A DNA stretch of 40,999 nucleotides. Origin: a virus. The notes below the pieces were generated by a model. The model saw only the letters and a list, made by a program, of their open reading frames with translations. It ran no database searches and had not been told where the DNA came from. This document shows, in pieces, positions 16,206 through 22,971 of this stretch (the stretch's first letter is position 1; the number at the start of each line of letters is the position of its first letter). The position numbers and the translations under genes are program-made. The stretch covers positions 1 to 40,999 of the IMG/VR virus record IMGVR_UViG_3300035181_001311, one strand, 5' to 3'.

Positions 16206-16577
16206 TTACCTAAGTAATTCAACTTTTGATTTCAACAATACGGGATTATCCAGTGTTCTGTACCCATTTGTCAACAATTTATTTGAATCCACAGGTTTAT
16301 ACCCCTTGGAACGATCTAACGACCAAGTAATATGATATAAACTACCATCTGGTCTTTGTACTTTCCCATTAACAGAAACCACCAACGCTTCTATGCCTTT
16401 GTCATCATCAGCATATCCAACAACTTCTGTCTTATGTTGATGTTTTGGCAAAGGAGTGTTTTTTGGAACACCAAAATCAAGTGTTATGTGATGACCTATA
16501 AAGTCACCATATTTTGGCGGAAAGTCAACCTTCAACATTTTCCTGGATCGTTCATCCAACACGAGTGCTATATACAT
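16206..16577 (-). CDS. 2H-phosphoesterase-like protein (123 aa)
   Basis: The start is placed at ATG 16577 (MYIALVLDERSR), since a longer frame has no better ribosome site. Two H-x-T-like elements are visible: GHHITLDFGV (about residues 29-38) and YHITWSLD (about 85-92). These are spaced as in the 2H phosphoesterase superfamily and the C-terminal part of phage and fungal-type RNA ligases. The second element has W where T or S-hydrophobic is usual. Such proteins hydrolyse 2',3'-cyclic phosphates of RNA or related linkages. Together with the receiver-like protein at 13367 it hints at RNA-end processing, but that is inference. Confidence 0.6.
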   Translation of the reverse strand: MYIALVLDERSRKMLKVDFPPKYGDFIGHHITLDFGVPKNTPLPKHQHKTEVVGYADDDKGIEALVVSVNGKVQRPDGSLYHITWSLDRSKGYKPVDSNKLLTNGYRTLDNPVLLKSKVELLR

Positions 16578-16611
16578 TTCTTTAAGGAGGTAGTTTGTAA
16601 GTGTTATTTTC

Positions 16612-16641
16612 ACAATACCCCAACAAAGCACAAAATGTCAA
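16612..16641 (-). promoter_or_regulatory. Sigma70-type promoter with TGCTTTGTT spacer
   Basis: Perfect TTGACA (16641-16636), 18-base spacer containing TGTGCTTTGTTGGGG, then TATTGT (16617-16612), minus strand, for the 2H-phosphoesterase-like gene. Confidence 0.6.
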
Positions 16642-16646
16642 CGTAT

Positions 16647-16817
16647 TTATTTTATAGATTTTTTCAGTTTAGCTGGAAGAGATTTGAGTTGAACTTCCCA
16701 CCCTCGAGCACCAAGGTTTCCATCGATGTTGTAATATGATGCTTCTATTCCTGAAAGAGTTAATGTTCCAACTACTTTACTACCATCTTTTACTGTAAAA
16801 ACAAACGCATCTTTAGA
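16647..16817 (-). pseudogene. In-frame extension of the 99-aa gene beyond its TAA stop
   Basis: After the TAA at 16820-16818 the frame stays open for 56 codons, beginning SKDAFVFTVKDG and continuing with LTLSGIEASYYNIDG and ending LKSLPAKLKKSIK. It ends at TAA 16649-16647. It has normal protein composition and no usable ATG, GTG or TTG near its start. It is therefore either the former C-terminal half of the upstream gene, lost through a nonsense change, or is made by stop readthrough. A separate gene with a non-canonical start cannot be excluded. Confidence 0.5.
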
Positions 16818-17117
16818 TTATTCATCAATTTTTCTAACTTGTTCTGGTGCAGCTACCACAATACCATTTACATACCGAACATTTTTCTTCAAAAGTCCAA
16901 CAGGTTCAATTGTTAATGAACCATCTTCGAAGACGTCCACAACATTATGTTTAATTCCTTTATGAGGTCCAACATTTGGAATAACGATATCATCAACTTT
17001 AAAGCCTTCCAAAACAAAGGTTTTTCCATAAACTTTTTTCTGTTCTTCGTATTTTTCTTCTTCTTCTGTCTCAACAAGATATTTACCTTCTACAATTTTA
17101 AGTGCTTGTTTTAACAT
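16818..17117 (-). CDS. Hypothetical protein (99 aa), possibly the front half of a longer gene
   Basis: ATG at 17117 is preceded by AGGATAAC and overlaps the upstream gene by 20 bases. The product begins MLKQALKIVEGKYLVE and contains a Glu-rich stretch. YGKTFVLEGFKVDDIVIPNVGPHKG follows, and the end is VVAAPEQVRKIDE. The region around 35-75 looks like a small beta-rich (SH3-like) fold. A same-frame extension of 56 codons follows the stop. It belongs to the late transcript starting near 18654. No family name can be given. Confidence 0.65.
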   Translation of the reverse strand: MLKQALKIVEGKYLVETEEEEKYEEQKKVYGKTFVLEGFKVDDIVIPNVGPHKGIKHNVVDVFEDGSLTIEPVGLLKKNVRYVNGIVVAAPEQVRKIDE

Positions 17118-18630
17118 AATTGTTATCCTTACCATACTTAACTTCACGGAATATCTTTGTAAGTGGAACAGATTTTCTCTGTTCAGGAGATTTATACATA
17201 TCAACAGACAAGAACTTCCACAAACTATCAGGTATTTCTGCAAGAGCAACATTTTCATAGGACTGAAGTTTTGTCGCTACCTCTTTAAATGCTTCATCTG
17301 TTCCTAACTTTAACATGTCCATAATTTTTTCAAGTTCAATAACAAACTGAACCCAATATCCCTGTGACTGATATGTTGGGTCTATATGTGAAAGGTGTTC
17401 AATTTTAAATTTAATTTCTTTAATCTTTTCACCTAAATCTTTTGTGACTTCAGAAGGCACTTTTTCGGTTTCTGGTTTTGTTTCGGCTTGTTTTTCCAAG
17501 TCCCCTTGTTCATCATCAAGTTGAGAAACTTTTGGTTCATCATTTTCGTTTAAATTGTAAATTGAACCTTCTGCTCCATCCCACTCTCCAATCGATTTTG
17601 TTTCACCTCTCTTGTATGGTTTTGGTCCAACCATAGCTTGAGCTATGTCTGCGTCACCGTCAAACCAAACTTCCGAATTAACTTGTTTACAAGCTTTTTT
17701 CCATCCAGCAAATGTTTGAAAAGTTCTTTCTCCCATATGATTCGTTGGATTCACAGATTCCTTGGTTAACTTATCGACAGCCTTTTCAATTCCTGCTTGA
17801 CGTTTAAACGCTTTTTTATCAACCTTTGGTCTAGCAGGGTTTCTGGGACTCATTTCACCTGCTGTAAATGAATTATACGAAACATCATCAACAGCTTTTT
17901 TGATATATGAACTTAACGTCTTTTTGGATATCTCATTAAGCTGATTTAACGTTTCCAAATCTAACGATTCCTTTTTAGTGTGTTGGGCATTATCATATTC
18001 TTCTTCATCTTCAGGAGCAAGTTTTGAATCATGAAGACGATTTTGTGCTAAATCCTGGGCTTGTTTTTTCTGGGATATTGGAAAAATAGAAATCTCCCCC
18101 AACTTATCTTTAGGTGTACCAATAATAATATTTTTAAGTTGGGATGCCGTAACTTCAGCATATACGTCCCCGAACGTAGAATTTTCTGTAGCATCAAGAA
18201 CAACACAAAATTCTTTGTTTTCTGATTCTTTCAAAAATTGTTCACTCTCGTGTAACAACTTCGCACCAAGGTATTTTGCAACAACAGTTCGAGCTTCAGA
18301 ATCTTTTACTACATCAAATATATGATCTTTCGAGCCTGTATCTAAATTAGCCCATGCTCTTTTTGCAGCATCCCTGTGGCCTTGCATAACCAATTCAAGA
18401 ATATGATCATAGTCATCAGCATCTTGTTTGTATAGTTTTGTTAAAGAAGGTCGTTGTGCATTTCGAGCTTCTCTCTCAAGATATTTTAACGTTTGAACAA
18501 CAGCGTGACGGACAAACTTCATCTCTTCTGGAGAGAAATCTTTATCAGGTTCCACAGATTCCGTTTTTAATTTTGTTGTTTTTTTGATTTGAACACCAGC
18601 CAATTTTGAAAGGTCATTAATAAGAGACAT
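17098..18630 (-). CDS. Large late protein of unknown function (510 aa)
   Basis: A long, charged, mostly helical protein starting MSLINDLSKLAGVQIKK, a pattern like other phage virion-associated proteins that begin with a short conserved helix. It has a middle region rich in Glu, Asp and Lys, and a long linker (about 330-380) followed by a helical C-terminal domain. No enzymatic motifs are visible. A late promoter-like CATAAATA at 18654-18661 lies 24 bases before the ATG. Overlap with the next gene suggests coupling. A structural or internal head protein is plausible but not shown. Confidence 0.75.
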   Translation of the reverse strand: MSLINDLSKLAGVQIKKTTKLKTESVEPDKDFSPEEMKFVRHAVVQTLKYLEREARNAQRPSLTKLYKQDADDYDHILELVMQGHRDAAKRAWANLDTGSKDHIFDVVKDSEARTVVAKYLGAKLLHESEQFLKESENKEFCVVLDATENSTFGDVYAEVTASQLKNIIIGTPKDKLGEISIFPISQKKQAQDLAQNRLHDSKLAPEDEEEYDNAQHTKKESLDLETLNQLNEISKKTLSSYIKKAVDDVSYNSFTAGEMSPRNPARPKVDKKAFKRQAGIEKAVDKLTKESVNPTNHMGERTFQTFAGWKKACKQVNSEVWFDGDADIAQAMVGPKPYKRGETKSIGEWDGAEGSIYNLNENDEPKVSQLDDEQGDLEKQAETKPETEKVPSEVTKDLGEKIKEIKFKIEHLSHIDPTYQSQGYWVQFVIELEKIMDMLKLGTDEAFKEVATKLQSYENVALAEIPDSLWKFLSVDMYKSPEQRKSVPLTKIFREVKYGKDNNYVKTST

Positions 18631-18653
18631 ATTTTACTCCGAGTTTGTTAATT

Positions 18654-18661
18654 TATTTATG
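18654..18661 (-). promoter_or_regulatory. Late-promoter-like box (CATAAATA)
   Basis: One mismatch from TATAAATA, minus strand, 24 bases before the 510-residue gene and overlapping the stop of the gene to its right. Confidence 0.5.
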
Positions 18662-19202
18662 AGTCGAATATTGATTTCCAACTATCGCTTCGAATTCCTT
18701 TATCAGTTGCTTTCTGTAACATCTGAACTGAATATAGTAAATTGGCTTCATACTGCTCCCAAGCATCTCTCATAGAGGGGACAGGACGTTCAACATCAGC
18801 AACTTCATATGCTCTGTGGACCAAATCGAGTGCATCTTTCCATTCATGATCAGGGTCCATAGCTCCCTTCTTAATTAGTTTTCGAATTTCTTCATTTTTC
18901 CCATATGGAATTTGATCTTCAACGTCATCACTTTCTTTTAAAGGAACAACAGAACTAACTGAAAGTTCTTCTCGTCTCACAGGTAAACGGATTGAAAACG
19001 TAACACCTTCTTCATGTTTTTCATCCCACTCTCCGAACTTTTTCAATAATGGAATAGTAATATCGCTTATTGCGATACGTTTTCGTTTATTAGCAGACAA
19101 AACCAAACTCTTGGCTCCAAGTGACCGAACAGCTTTCGACCATGTGTCAAAATCATCGAATGTTTTTGCCACACCTTCTGAAATAAAATCAATAAAATTC
19201 AT
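18657..19202 (-). CDS. Hypothetical protein (181 aa)
   Basis: Starts MNFIDFISEGVAKTFDDFDTW, again with a short amphipathic N-terminal helix like the neighbouring large protein. The middle has a beta-rich segment (VTFSIRLPVRREELSVSSVVPL) and an acidic linker; the end is helical. The start has GGAACGG upstream. It lies between the large late protein and the o-spanin gene and is probably late. I do not recognise a family. Confidence 0.7.
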   Translation of the reverse strand: MNFIDFISEGVAKTFDDFDTWSKAVRSLGAKSLVLSANKRKRIAISDITIPLLKKFGEWDEKHEEGVTFSIRLPVRREELSVSSVVPLKESDDVEDQIPYGKNEEIRKLIKKGAMDPDHEWKDALDLVHRAYEVADVERPVPSMRDAWEQYEANLLYSVQMLQKATDKGIRSDSWKSIFDS

Positions 19203-19225
19203 ATTAAACCGTTCCTCATATAAAA

Positions 19226-19612
19226 CTAATTACTTTTCTTGGTACTATCAATTTCGTTTTTTATACTTTCATTAAATAAAGCATTTATGTCTGTTGGTTT
19301 TAATGCTGGATTTACATTTTGTACATGTTGTAAATCCTTATAAGCTTGAATTATTACATCTCTCGAATGAATTTCACCGAGCAATTGAATCACAACAGCT
19401 TTATAATATTTAGCAACTTTACCTGGTTCACTTATATCTGCTGGACTTAAATCAGACGTCACTAACCGACCCAAAGAAACATCTGGTGGATTTGGACAAT
19501 ATAAAATGGGCTTATCTACTGAAACGTTTTGAATTGTTGGATCGGGTTTTTGAGGATTGTTACCACATCCCACCAAAATAAATAATGTAAAAACAAATAA
19601 AAAATATCTCAT
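19226..19612 (-). CDS. o-spanin-like outer-membrane lipoprotein (Rz1 type)
   Basis: Signal peptide with lipobox LFILVGC (lipidated Cys at 16), then a Pro/Asn-rich start to the mature chain (GNNPQKPDPTIQN). A helical C-terminal half with QLLGEIHSRDVIIQAYKD follows. It overlaps the i-spanin gene by 4 bases (ATGA at 19612-19609), the usual arrangement for separated Rz/Rz1 pairs. Spanins fuse the inner and outer membranes after the endolysin has cut the wall. At 128 residues it is longer than lambda Rz1 but in the range of other phage o-spanins. Confidence 0.8.
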   Translation of the reverse strand: MRYFLFVFTLFILVGCGNNPQKPDPTIQNVSVDKPILYCPNPPDVSLGRLVTSDLSPADISEPGKVAKYYKAVVIQLLGEIHSRDVIIQAYKDLQHVQNVNPALKPTDINALFNESIKNEIDSTKKSN

Positions 19613-20064
19613 TTTTTCTCTCCCACAGGTTTATATGATTTACTTTCATCGAAACTTCCTGCTGCGTCAATCAAATATTTAATTGCTGCAGAACAATCTT
19701 TTGGAGTAGTTTCAGCGAATATGCTATCCATTTCTTTACCATACGCCTTACGCATTCTAATGATATCACTGTTTACTTGATCAAGTTTATGTTGGTTATT
19801 GTTTACCTGATTTTGGAATGCCTGAATAGCAACATTTTGTTGTGTTATTTGTTCAACTAATAACTGTTTGTCTCTTTTACAGTTTGTTTTTTCCGTAGCA
19901 AGATCCGTTGTTAAAGTTGAAATTTGTGATTGTTGGTCCTCGATTAACTTTGTTCTGTTATGCCAATAGAAAAAGAGGAATATAACAAGTAAAGCCAATA
20001 CAATTATTTGCCAATAATCAGCAACAAATTTAAACACCATTTTCATTATTAACGTTCCACTCAT
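19609..20064 (-). CDS. i-spanin-like inner-membrane protein (Rz type)
   Basis: 151 residues. A single transmembrane helix near the start (IIVLALLVIFLFFYW, about residues 20-34) is followed by a long periplasmic coiled-coil (KLIEDQQSQISTLTTDLATEK and Gln/Asn-rich heptads). The start ATG 20064 has AAGGAGT upstream. With the downstream lipoprotein it forms a two-component spanin pair for the last step of lysis. No holin or endolysin gene is obvious next to it, although the L,D-transpeptidase-like genes at 30-32 kb might act on peptidoglycan. Confidence 0.8.
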   Translation of the reverse strand: MSGTLIMKMVFKFVADYWQIIVLALLVIFLFFYWHNRTKLIEDQQSQISTLTTDLATEKTNCKRDKQLLVEQITQQNVAIQAFQNQVNNNQHKLDQVNSDIIRMRKAYGKEMDSIFAETTPKDCSAAIKYLIDAAGSFDESKSYKPVGEKK

Positions 20065-20065
20065 G

Positions 20066-20215
20066 TTAGGACTCCTTTTTTCTAGTTATTTGTGATACTT
20101 TTAATTCAAGAGAAGAAGACTTCCTACGTTCAATACGAAGTCTTCTTTCCAAGTCTTTTATATATTTTTGTTGTGTAATGACTATCTGTGTTAACTTTTT
20201 TTCTTTTATTTCCAT
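20066..20215 (-). CDS. Small coiled-coil protein upstream of the spanins (49 aa)
   Basis: ATG at 20215 opens a 49-codon frame ending one base before the i-spanin start region (TAA at 20068-20066). The product is highly charged (MEIKEKKLTQIVITQQK, then ERRLRIERRK) and probably a single helix. Within it lies a perfect 10-bp inverted repeat (20114-20123 with 20137-20146), which could fold in the mRNA just before the spanin genes. A late-promoter-like GATAAATA lies at 20238-20245. It may act in lysis control or merely be a leader peptide. Confidence 0.6.
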   Translation of the reverse strand: MEIKEKKLTQIVITQQKYIKDLERRLRIERRKSSSLELKVSQITRKKES

Positions 20216-20237
20216 ATAATACACCGAGTATTTTATG

Positions 20238-20245
20238 TATTTATC
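20238..20245 (-). promoter_or_regulatory. Late-promoter-like box for the spanin cluster (GATAAATA)
   Basis: One mismatch from TATAAATA on the minus strand, 23 bases before the 49-residue gene. Confidence 0.45.
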
Positions 20246-20262
20246 AATCTCTCAACTAAGAA

Positions 20263-20400
20263 AACCCCAGATGCTTCAACATCTGGGATGAATTAGTTGT
20301 GGACGACCACCTTGAGTTTCAATATAACGCTGAATTGTTTCTCTGCTTGCGTCTCCAACTTAACAAGCAAAATATCCAAATGCTTCGAATGAATTAACAT
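20263..20400 (-). pseudogene. Relic of an IS200/IS605-type transposase end with its hairpin
   Basis: The minus strand reads FEAFGYFAC, a TAA, then VGDASRETIQRYIETQGGRP. This resembles the C-terminal end of IS200/IS605 TnpA (pattern YF..SVG.....I..YIE.Q). Directly after it is a hairpin (CCCAGATG / CATCTGGG with a 6-base loop, about 20264-20288), placed like the subterminal hairpin of such elements; followed by a T-rich stretch it may also terminate transcription. The N-terminal HUH part is absent and a stop lies inside, so the element is dead. The surrounding 20216-20537 contains no intact gene. Confidence 0.5.
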
Positions 20401-20479
20401 ACATATATATGAATACAAGTGATATAATAAACTATTTATGATTTCGTTTAAGTACAGAATTTACCCAAACAAAGCACAG

Positions 20480-20502
20480 ATTGAGTTCTTTAATAACTCA
20501 AT
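20480..20502 (-). terminator. Hairpin after the 152-aa gene
   Basis: ATTGAGTT pairs perfectly with AACTCAAT across a 7-base AT loop, 36 bases beyond the stop at 20538. It is followed by a TGTGCTTTGTTTGGG word shared with two promoters, so the region may combine end and start signals. Confidence 0.45.
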
Positions 20503-20537
20503 TGGGTGTTGATTTTGTGTATATTCTGTTTTCATTA

Positions 20538-20996
20538 TTATATCCCATATCCATATTTTTGTTGTAATCTTTCAAATTCTGCGCGTTCTCTTTTTTCTTT
20601 TGCCAACCGGTTTTGTTCATCTCGAACTGCTTGTTCTGCTTCTTCTTTTAAACGTTTCTCTTCAAGAACTTTTGAATCTTTATCCAATTTTTCTTTACGA
20701 AGTCGCGAACACTCTTCTTGTGCATCAGCCGAAATCTTATCCCACTCTTTTTCCACTGTTGAACCATATTCAGCTTCAGACATATCCAAACCATTACACA
20801 GAAGAGTAAATTCAGGATAACTTCTTGCACTTTCCCAAGCATACATCATTTCACCCCACTTCTTTACGACCTCATGTGAATCTTGAAAATAATAAATTTC
20901 AAGATTGGATTCTTGTTCATCTTGTTCATAATAACCACACCGAGACCAACTTCCTTCTGCACTGGGTAAATATCCAATTAAAGTATAATTAATCAT
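20538..20996 (-). CDS. Hypothetical protein with charged helical tail (152 aa)
   Basis: ATG at 20996 (MINYTLIGYLPS) has a strong GGAGG upstream; the longer frame lacks support. The N-terminal half is compact with aromatic residues and cysteines (GSWSRCGYYEQ, LEIYYFQDSHEVV), and the C-terminal third is a long Glu/Lys/Arg helix (KRLKEEAEQAVRDEQNRLAKE) ending QKYGYGI. No known family is evident. It is the last of three tightly packed genes (20538-21740). Confidence 0.7.
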   Translation of the reverse strand: MINYTLIGYLPSAEGSWSRCGYYEQDEQESNLEIYYFQDSHEVVKKWGEMMYAWESARSYPEFTLLCNGLDMSEAEYGSTVEKEWDKISADAQEECSRLRKEKLDKDSKVLEEKRLKEEAEQAVRDEQNRLAKEKRERAEFERLQQKYGYGI

Positions 20997-20997
20997 T

Positions 20998-21336
20998 TTA
21001 ATCCTCCAATACAATTTTAAATTTAAAATTGTTTAATACTCGTTCTTTAACTTGAGCTTTAACCTCTTGCATAATATAATCTTCAAATGAAATATTACTT
21101 TGGTGATACTCAGATTTTCTATATCCATTTTTGAGTATATTTGTAACGAAATATAACACTCTTTGAGAGAACCACCCACCTCCAAGGAGGTGGTGTTCTA
21201 ATGTTCGTTCAGTTATTTTTTCAACTTCATCACGAACTATCTGTTCAATTCCTTCACGAGATAGTCCAAGTTCATTAAACAAAATATTACGAACGGCGCG
21301 ATGAATCTGTTGTTCTGTAATTTTTGGTTCTATCAT
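20998..21336 (-). CDS. Hypothetical protein (112 aa)
   Basis: Starts at ATG 21336, overlapping the stop of the upstream gene by 4 bases (ATGA). A helical N-terminus (ITEQQIHRAVRNILFNELGL) is followed by HHLLGGGWFSQRVLYF and a charged C-terminal half. It is similar in style to small conserved T4-type proteins, but no motif allows a function. Translation is probably coupled to both neighbours. Confidence 0.65.
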   Translation of the reverse strand: MIEPKITEQQIHRAVRNILFNELGLSREGIEQIVRDEVEKITERTLEHHLLGGGWFSQRVLYFVTNILKNGYRKSEYHQSNISFEDYIMQEVKAQVKERVLNNFKFKIVLED

Positions 21337-21740
21337 ATTACAAGTCCTTTATTATAGTATGGGTGAAGTTTCATCATATCATTAAACGTTTCTTCCAAAC
21401 GAGGTAATAAAGAAGCTACCATTTCTACTGTAATTATATCACCAAAAAGTGGTTGAATATTACGCGTAAAAGTGTGAGACACTTTTTCTTGTGTTGCAAT
21501 TTTTGCCATAGATACTACGGAATAATAGACATCTGCAACATTAAAATAAGAAAAATTACCACAATTGTTTTTTAATTTGTTTAAGTTTGTAACGGGAGTG
21601 AATGCTTTAAACGGATCTTTCCCCATAACTGCACAATAAAATGCGAAGTGAAAAGCTGTTAATTTTTTTGTGTTTGCTGCCTGTTTCCAAACAGCTTTAA
21701 ATTGAAGGTACTGCTCTTTTGTTTCAAAAATTGATTTCAT
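21333..21740 (-). CDS. Hypothetical protein (135 aa)
   Basis: Two adjacent ATGs (21743 and 21740) follow GGAG; the second has better spacing and gives MKSIFETKEQYLQFKAVWK. The protein looks globular and helical (FHFAFYCAVMGKDPFKAF; VEMVASLLPRLEETFNDMMK), with no catalytic signature. It begins the three-gene overlap block 20538-21740. Function unknown. Confidence 0.7.
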   Translation of the reverse strand: MKSIFETKEQYLQFKAVWKQAANTKKLTAFHFAFYCAVMGKDPFKAFTPVTNLNKLKNNCGNFSYFNVADVYYSVVSMAKIATQEKVSHTFTRNIQPLFGDIITVEMVASLLPRLEETFNDMMKLHPYYNKGLVI

Positions 21741-21829
21741 CATAATTCTCCATAAGGTTAAAAGTTGTTTTTGTATTGTACAATAAATTACAACCAACTC
21801 TTATGGTGGCCCAGTTTTGCAAATCTACA

Positions 21830-22051
21830 TCATAATACACCTCCATTGTTAACTATATTGATAAACGCTTTCGCGTCTGTTACGTACACAAACGTTATTC
21901 CTACAACTGCTTCTTCTATATATGTCTGTTTTACGAGACAGGGATAATCCTTGGGTGAATTAAAAATACAACATGATGCTATTTGTTCTGTTTGTTGAAT
22001 ATGTTTCAAAAACAAATCATACTCAAATGTCCCTCGAAGTATCTTCCACAT
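21830..22051 (-). CDS. Hypothetical small protein (73 aa)
   Basis: ATG at 22051 has AAGAGTAAG about 7 bases upstream. The product starts MWKILRGTFEYDLFLKHI and contains two cysteine-rich positions (SCCIF, YPCLV) and a hydrophobic strand VVGITFVYV. No family is recognised. It stands alone between the terminator at 22091-22116 and the next block, with about 90 bases to its left that show nothing more than the ribosome site of the next gene. Confidence 0.55.
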   Translation of the reverse strand: MWKILRGTFEYDLFLKHIQQTEQIASCCIFNSPKDYPCLVKQTYIEEAVVGITFVYVTDAKAFINIVNNGGVL

Positions 22052-22090
22052 ATATTTCTTACTCTTTTAAAGAATATACATCATAAACAC

Positions 22091-22116
22091 AAAAAGGGCA
22101 ACAGAGTGCCCTTTTT
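22091..22116 (-). terminator. Intrinsic terminator of the 22134-22932 block
   Basis: AAAAAGGGCA pairs perfectly with TGCCCTTTTT across a 6-base loop, with a T-run on the minus strand, 18 bases beyond the stop at 22134. Confidence 0.85.
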
Positions 22117-22133
22117 ATTTTCGTTATTTCGAT

Positions 22134-22283
22134 CTATTTGTTTTCTTCGGGTTTATATTTACGATACTTTCGTGTTTTGGTTTTCACATAATCTCTATGA
22201 TATACTTTAGCTGCCACATTTTTGTTCACACTGGCTTTTTCGCTTTTTTCATACAAGTTAGAAAGTTCTTTTAATAATTTCAT
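22134..22283 (-). CDS. Small basic protein (49 aa)
   Basis: ATG at 22283 with GGAATTGGGA upstream gives MKLLKELSNLYEKSEK and a strongly basic C-terminus (KVYHRDYVKTKTRKYRKYK). The composition suggests nucleic-acid binding or simple electrostatic contact, but there is no motif. It is the last gene before the terminator at 22091-22116, in the late transcript from 22958. Confidence 0.65.
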   Translation of the reverse strand: MKLLKELSNLYEKSEKASVNKNVAAKVYHRDYVKTKTRKYRKYKPEENK

Positions 22284-22294
22284 TTCCCAATTCC

Positions 22295-22567
22295 TTAATT
22301 AAATGTAGATTGATAACGAGAAACAGCTTCAAGGACAGCAGTTGGTTTATCTACAAACGTATCCACTTCATTAATAGTCTTAACAACATTTGTGGATGAT
22401 AGTGTAACAACATAACTAATTGATAACGTTGGTGCCACAGGAGAAACGACGATATCAACACGATTAACAACTGCCATTTCAGCAGTATAAGTTGATGGAC
22501 AACTTCCAGGAATTAACACACTAACAGTTGTTCCAGGATCATATTTATATGTTACTGTAGACATCAT
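22295..22567 (-). CDS. Hypothetical beta-rich protein (90 aa)
   Basis: ATGATG at 22567-22562 overlaps the preceding stop, giving MMSTVTYKYDPGTTVSVLIPG. The chain is short strands rich in Val, Thr and Ser (VVSPVAPTLSISYVVTLSS), typical of a small structural or decoration protein. It is located in a late transcript between two small genes. No specific family is recognised. Confidence 0.6.
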   Translation of the reverse strand: MMSTVTYKYDPGTTVSVLIPGSCPSTYTAEMAVVNRVDIVVSPVAPTLSISYVVTLSSTNVVKTINEVDTFVDKPTAVLEAVSRYQSTFN

Positions 22568-22932
22568 TTAACTCCTTGTTCTAACATAAGAAAATCTTTA
22601 AAGGTAAATTTTTCTCCAACGACTGGTTTTTTAACTTTTTTCTTAGACTTGATTTCGTAAGTCTTTGGGTCAATATATGCGTCACTCATATCTTCTTCTT
22701 GTGCATCTCGACTATCCATTTCACGTTGATCTGCATCCATATTATATTCGTGTTCCCGCTTACTGTTATATCCTTCATTCATCATTTTTTTAAATATCCC
22801 TGTAATATAAGCATAGTCTTCACCACGACCTTCACTTTTAGCTGCATCTTTTGCGCGATTCCATCTACGTTCTGCTGTAGATACACCCATCCCATGTTTT
22901 TTAGCTAATTTGTTTACATATGCTTGAGGCAC
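22564..22932 (-). CDS. Conserved phage hypothetical protein (122 aa)
   Basis: Begins MPQAYVNKLAKKHGMGVS. It contains a segment RRWNRAKDAAKSEGRGEDYAYITGIFKKM (given only in part here: ERRWNRAKDAAKSEG), a pattern seen in many phage proteins near capsid or scaffold genes. The second half is acidic, then basic (KSKKKVKKPVV). An exact late promoter at 22958-22965 lies 26 bases before the ATG. Probably a late virion or assembly protein. Confidence 0.7.
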   Translation of the reverse strand: MPQAYVNKLAKKHGMGVSTAERRWNRAKDAAKSEGRGEDYAYITGIFKKMMNEGYNSKREHEYNMDADQREMDSRDAQEEDMSDAYIDPKTYEIKSKKKVKKPVVGEKFTFKDFLMLEQGVK

Positions 22933-22957
22933 AATAATACTCCGCTGAATTTAGAAG

Positions 22958-22965
22958 TATTTATA
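22958..22965 (-). promoter_or_regulatory. T4-type late promoter (exact TATAAATA)
   Basis: Exact octamer on the minus strand, 26 bases before the 122-residue gene, immediately left of the stop at 22972. Confidence 0.75.
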
Positions 22966-22971
22966 CTAATA

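Noticed and set aside
16560-16660. Plus-strand ribosome-site-like AAGGAGG near 16584 with a short frame
   Set aside because: The frame is only about 18 codons, overlaps the minus-strand promoter and has no continuation; likely chance.
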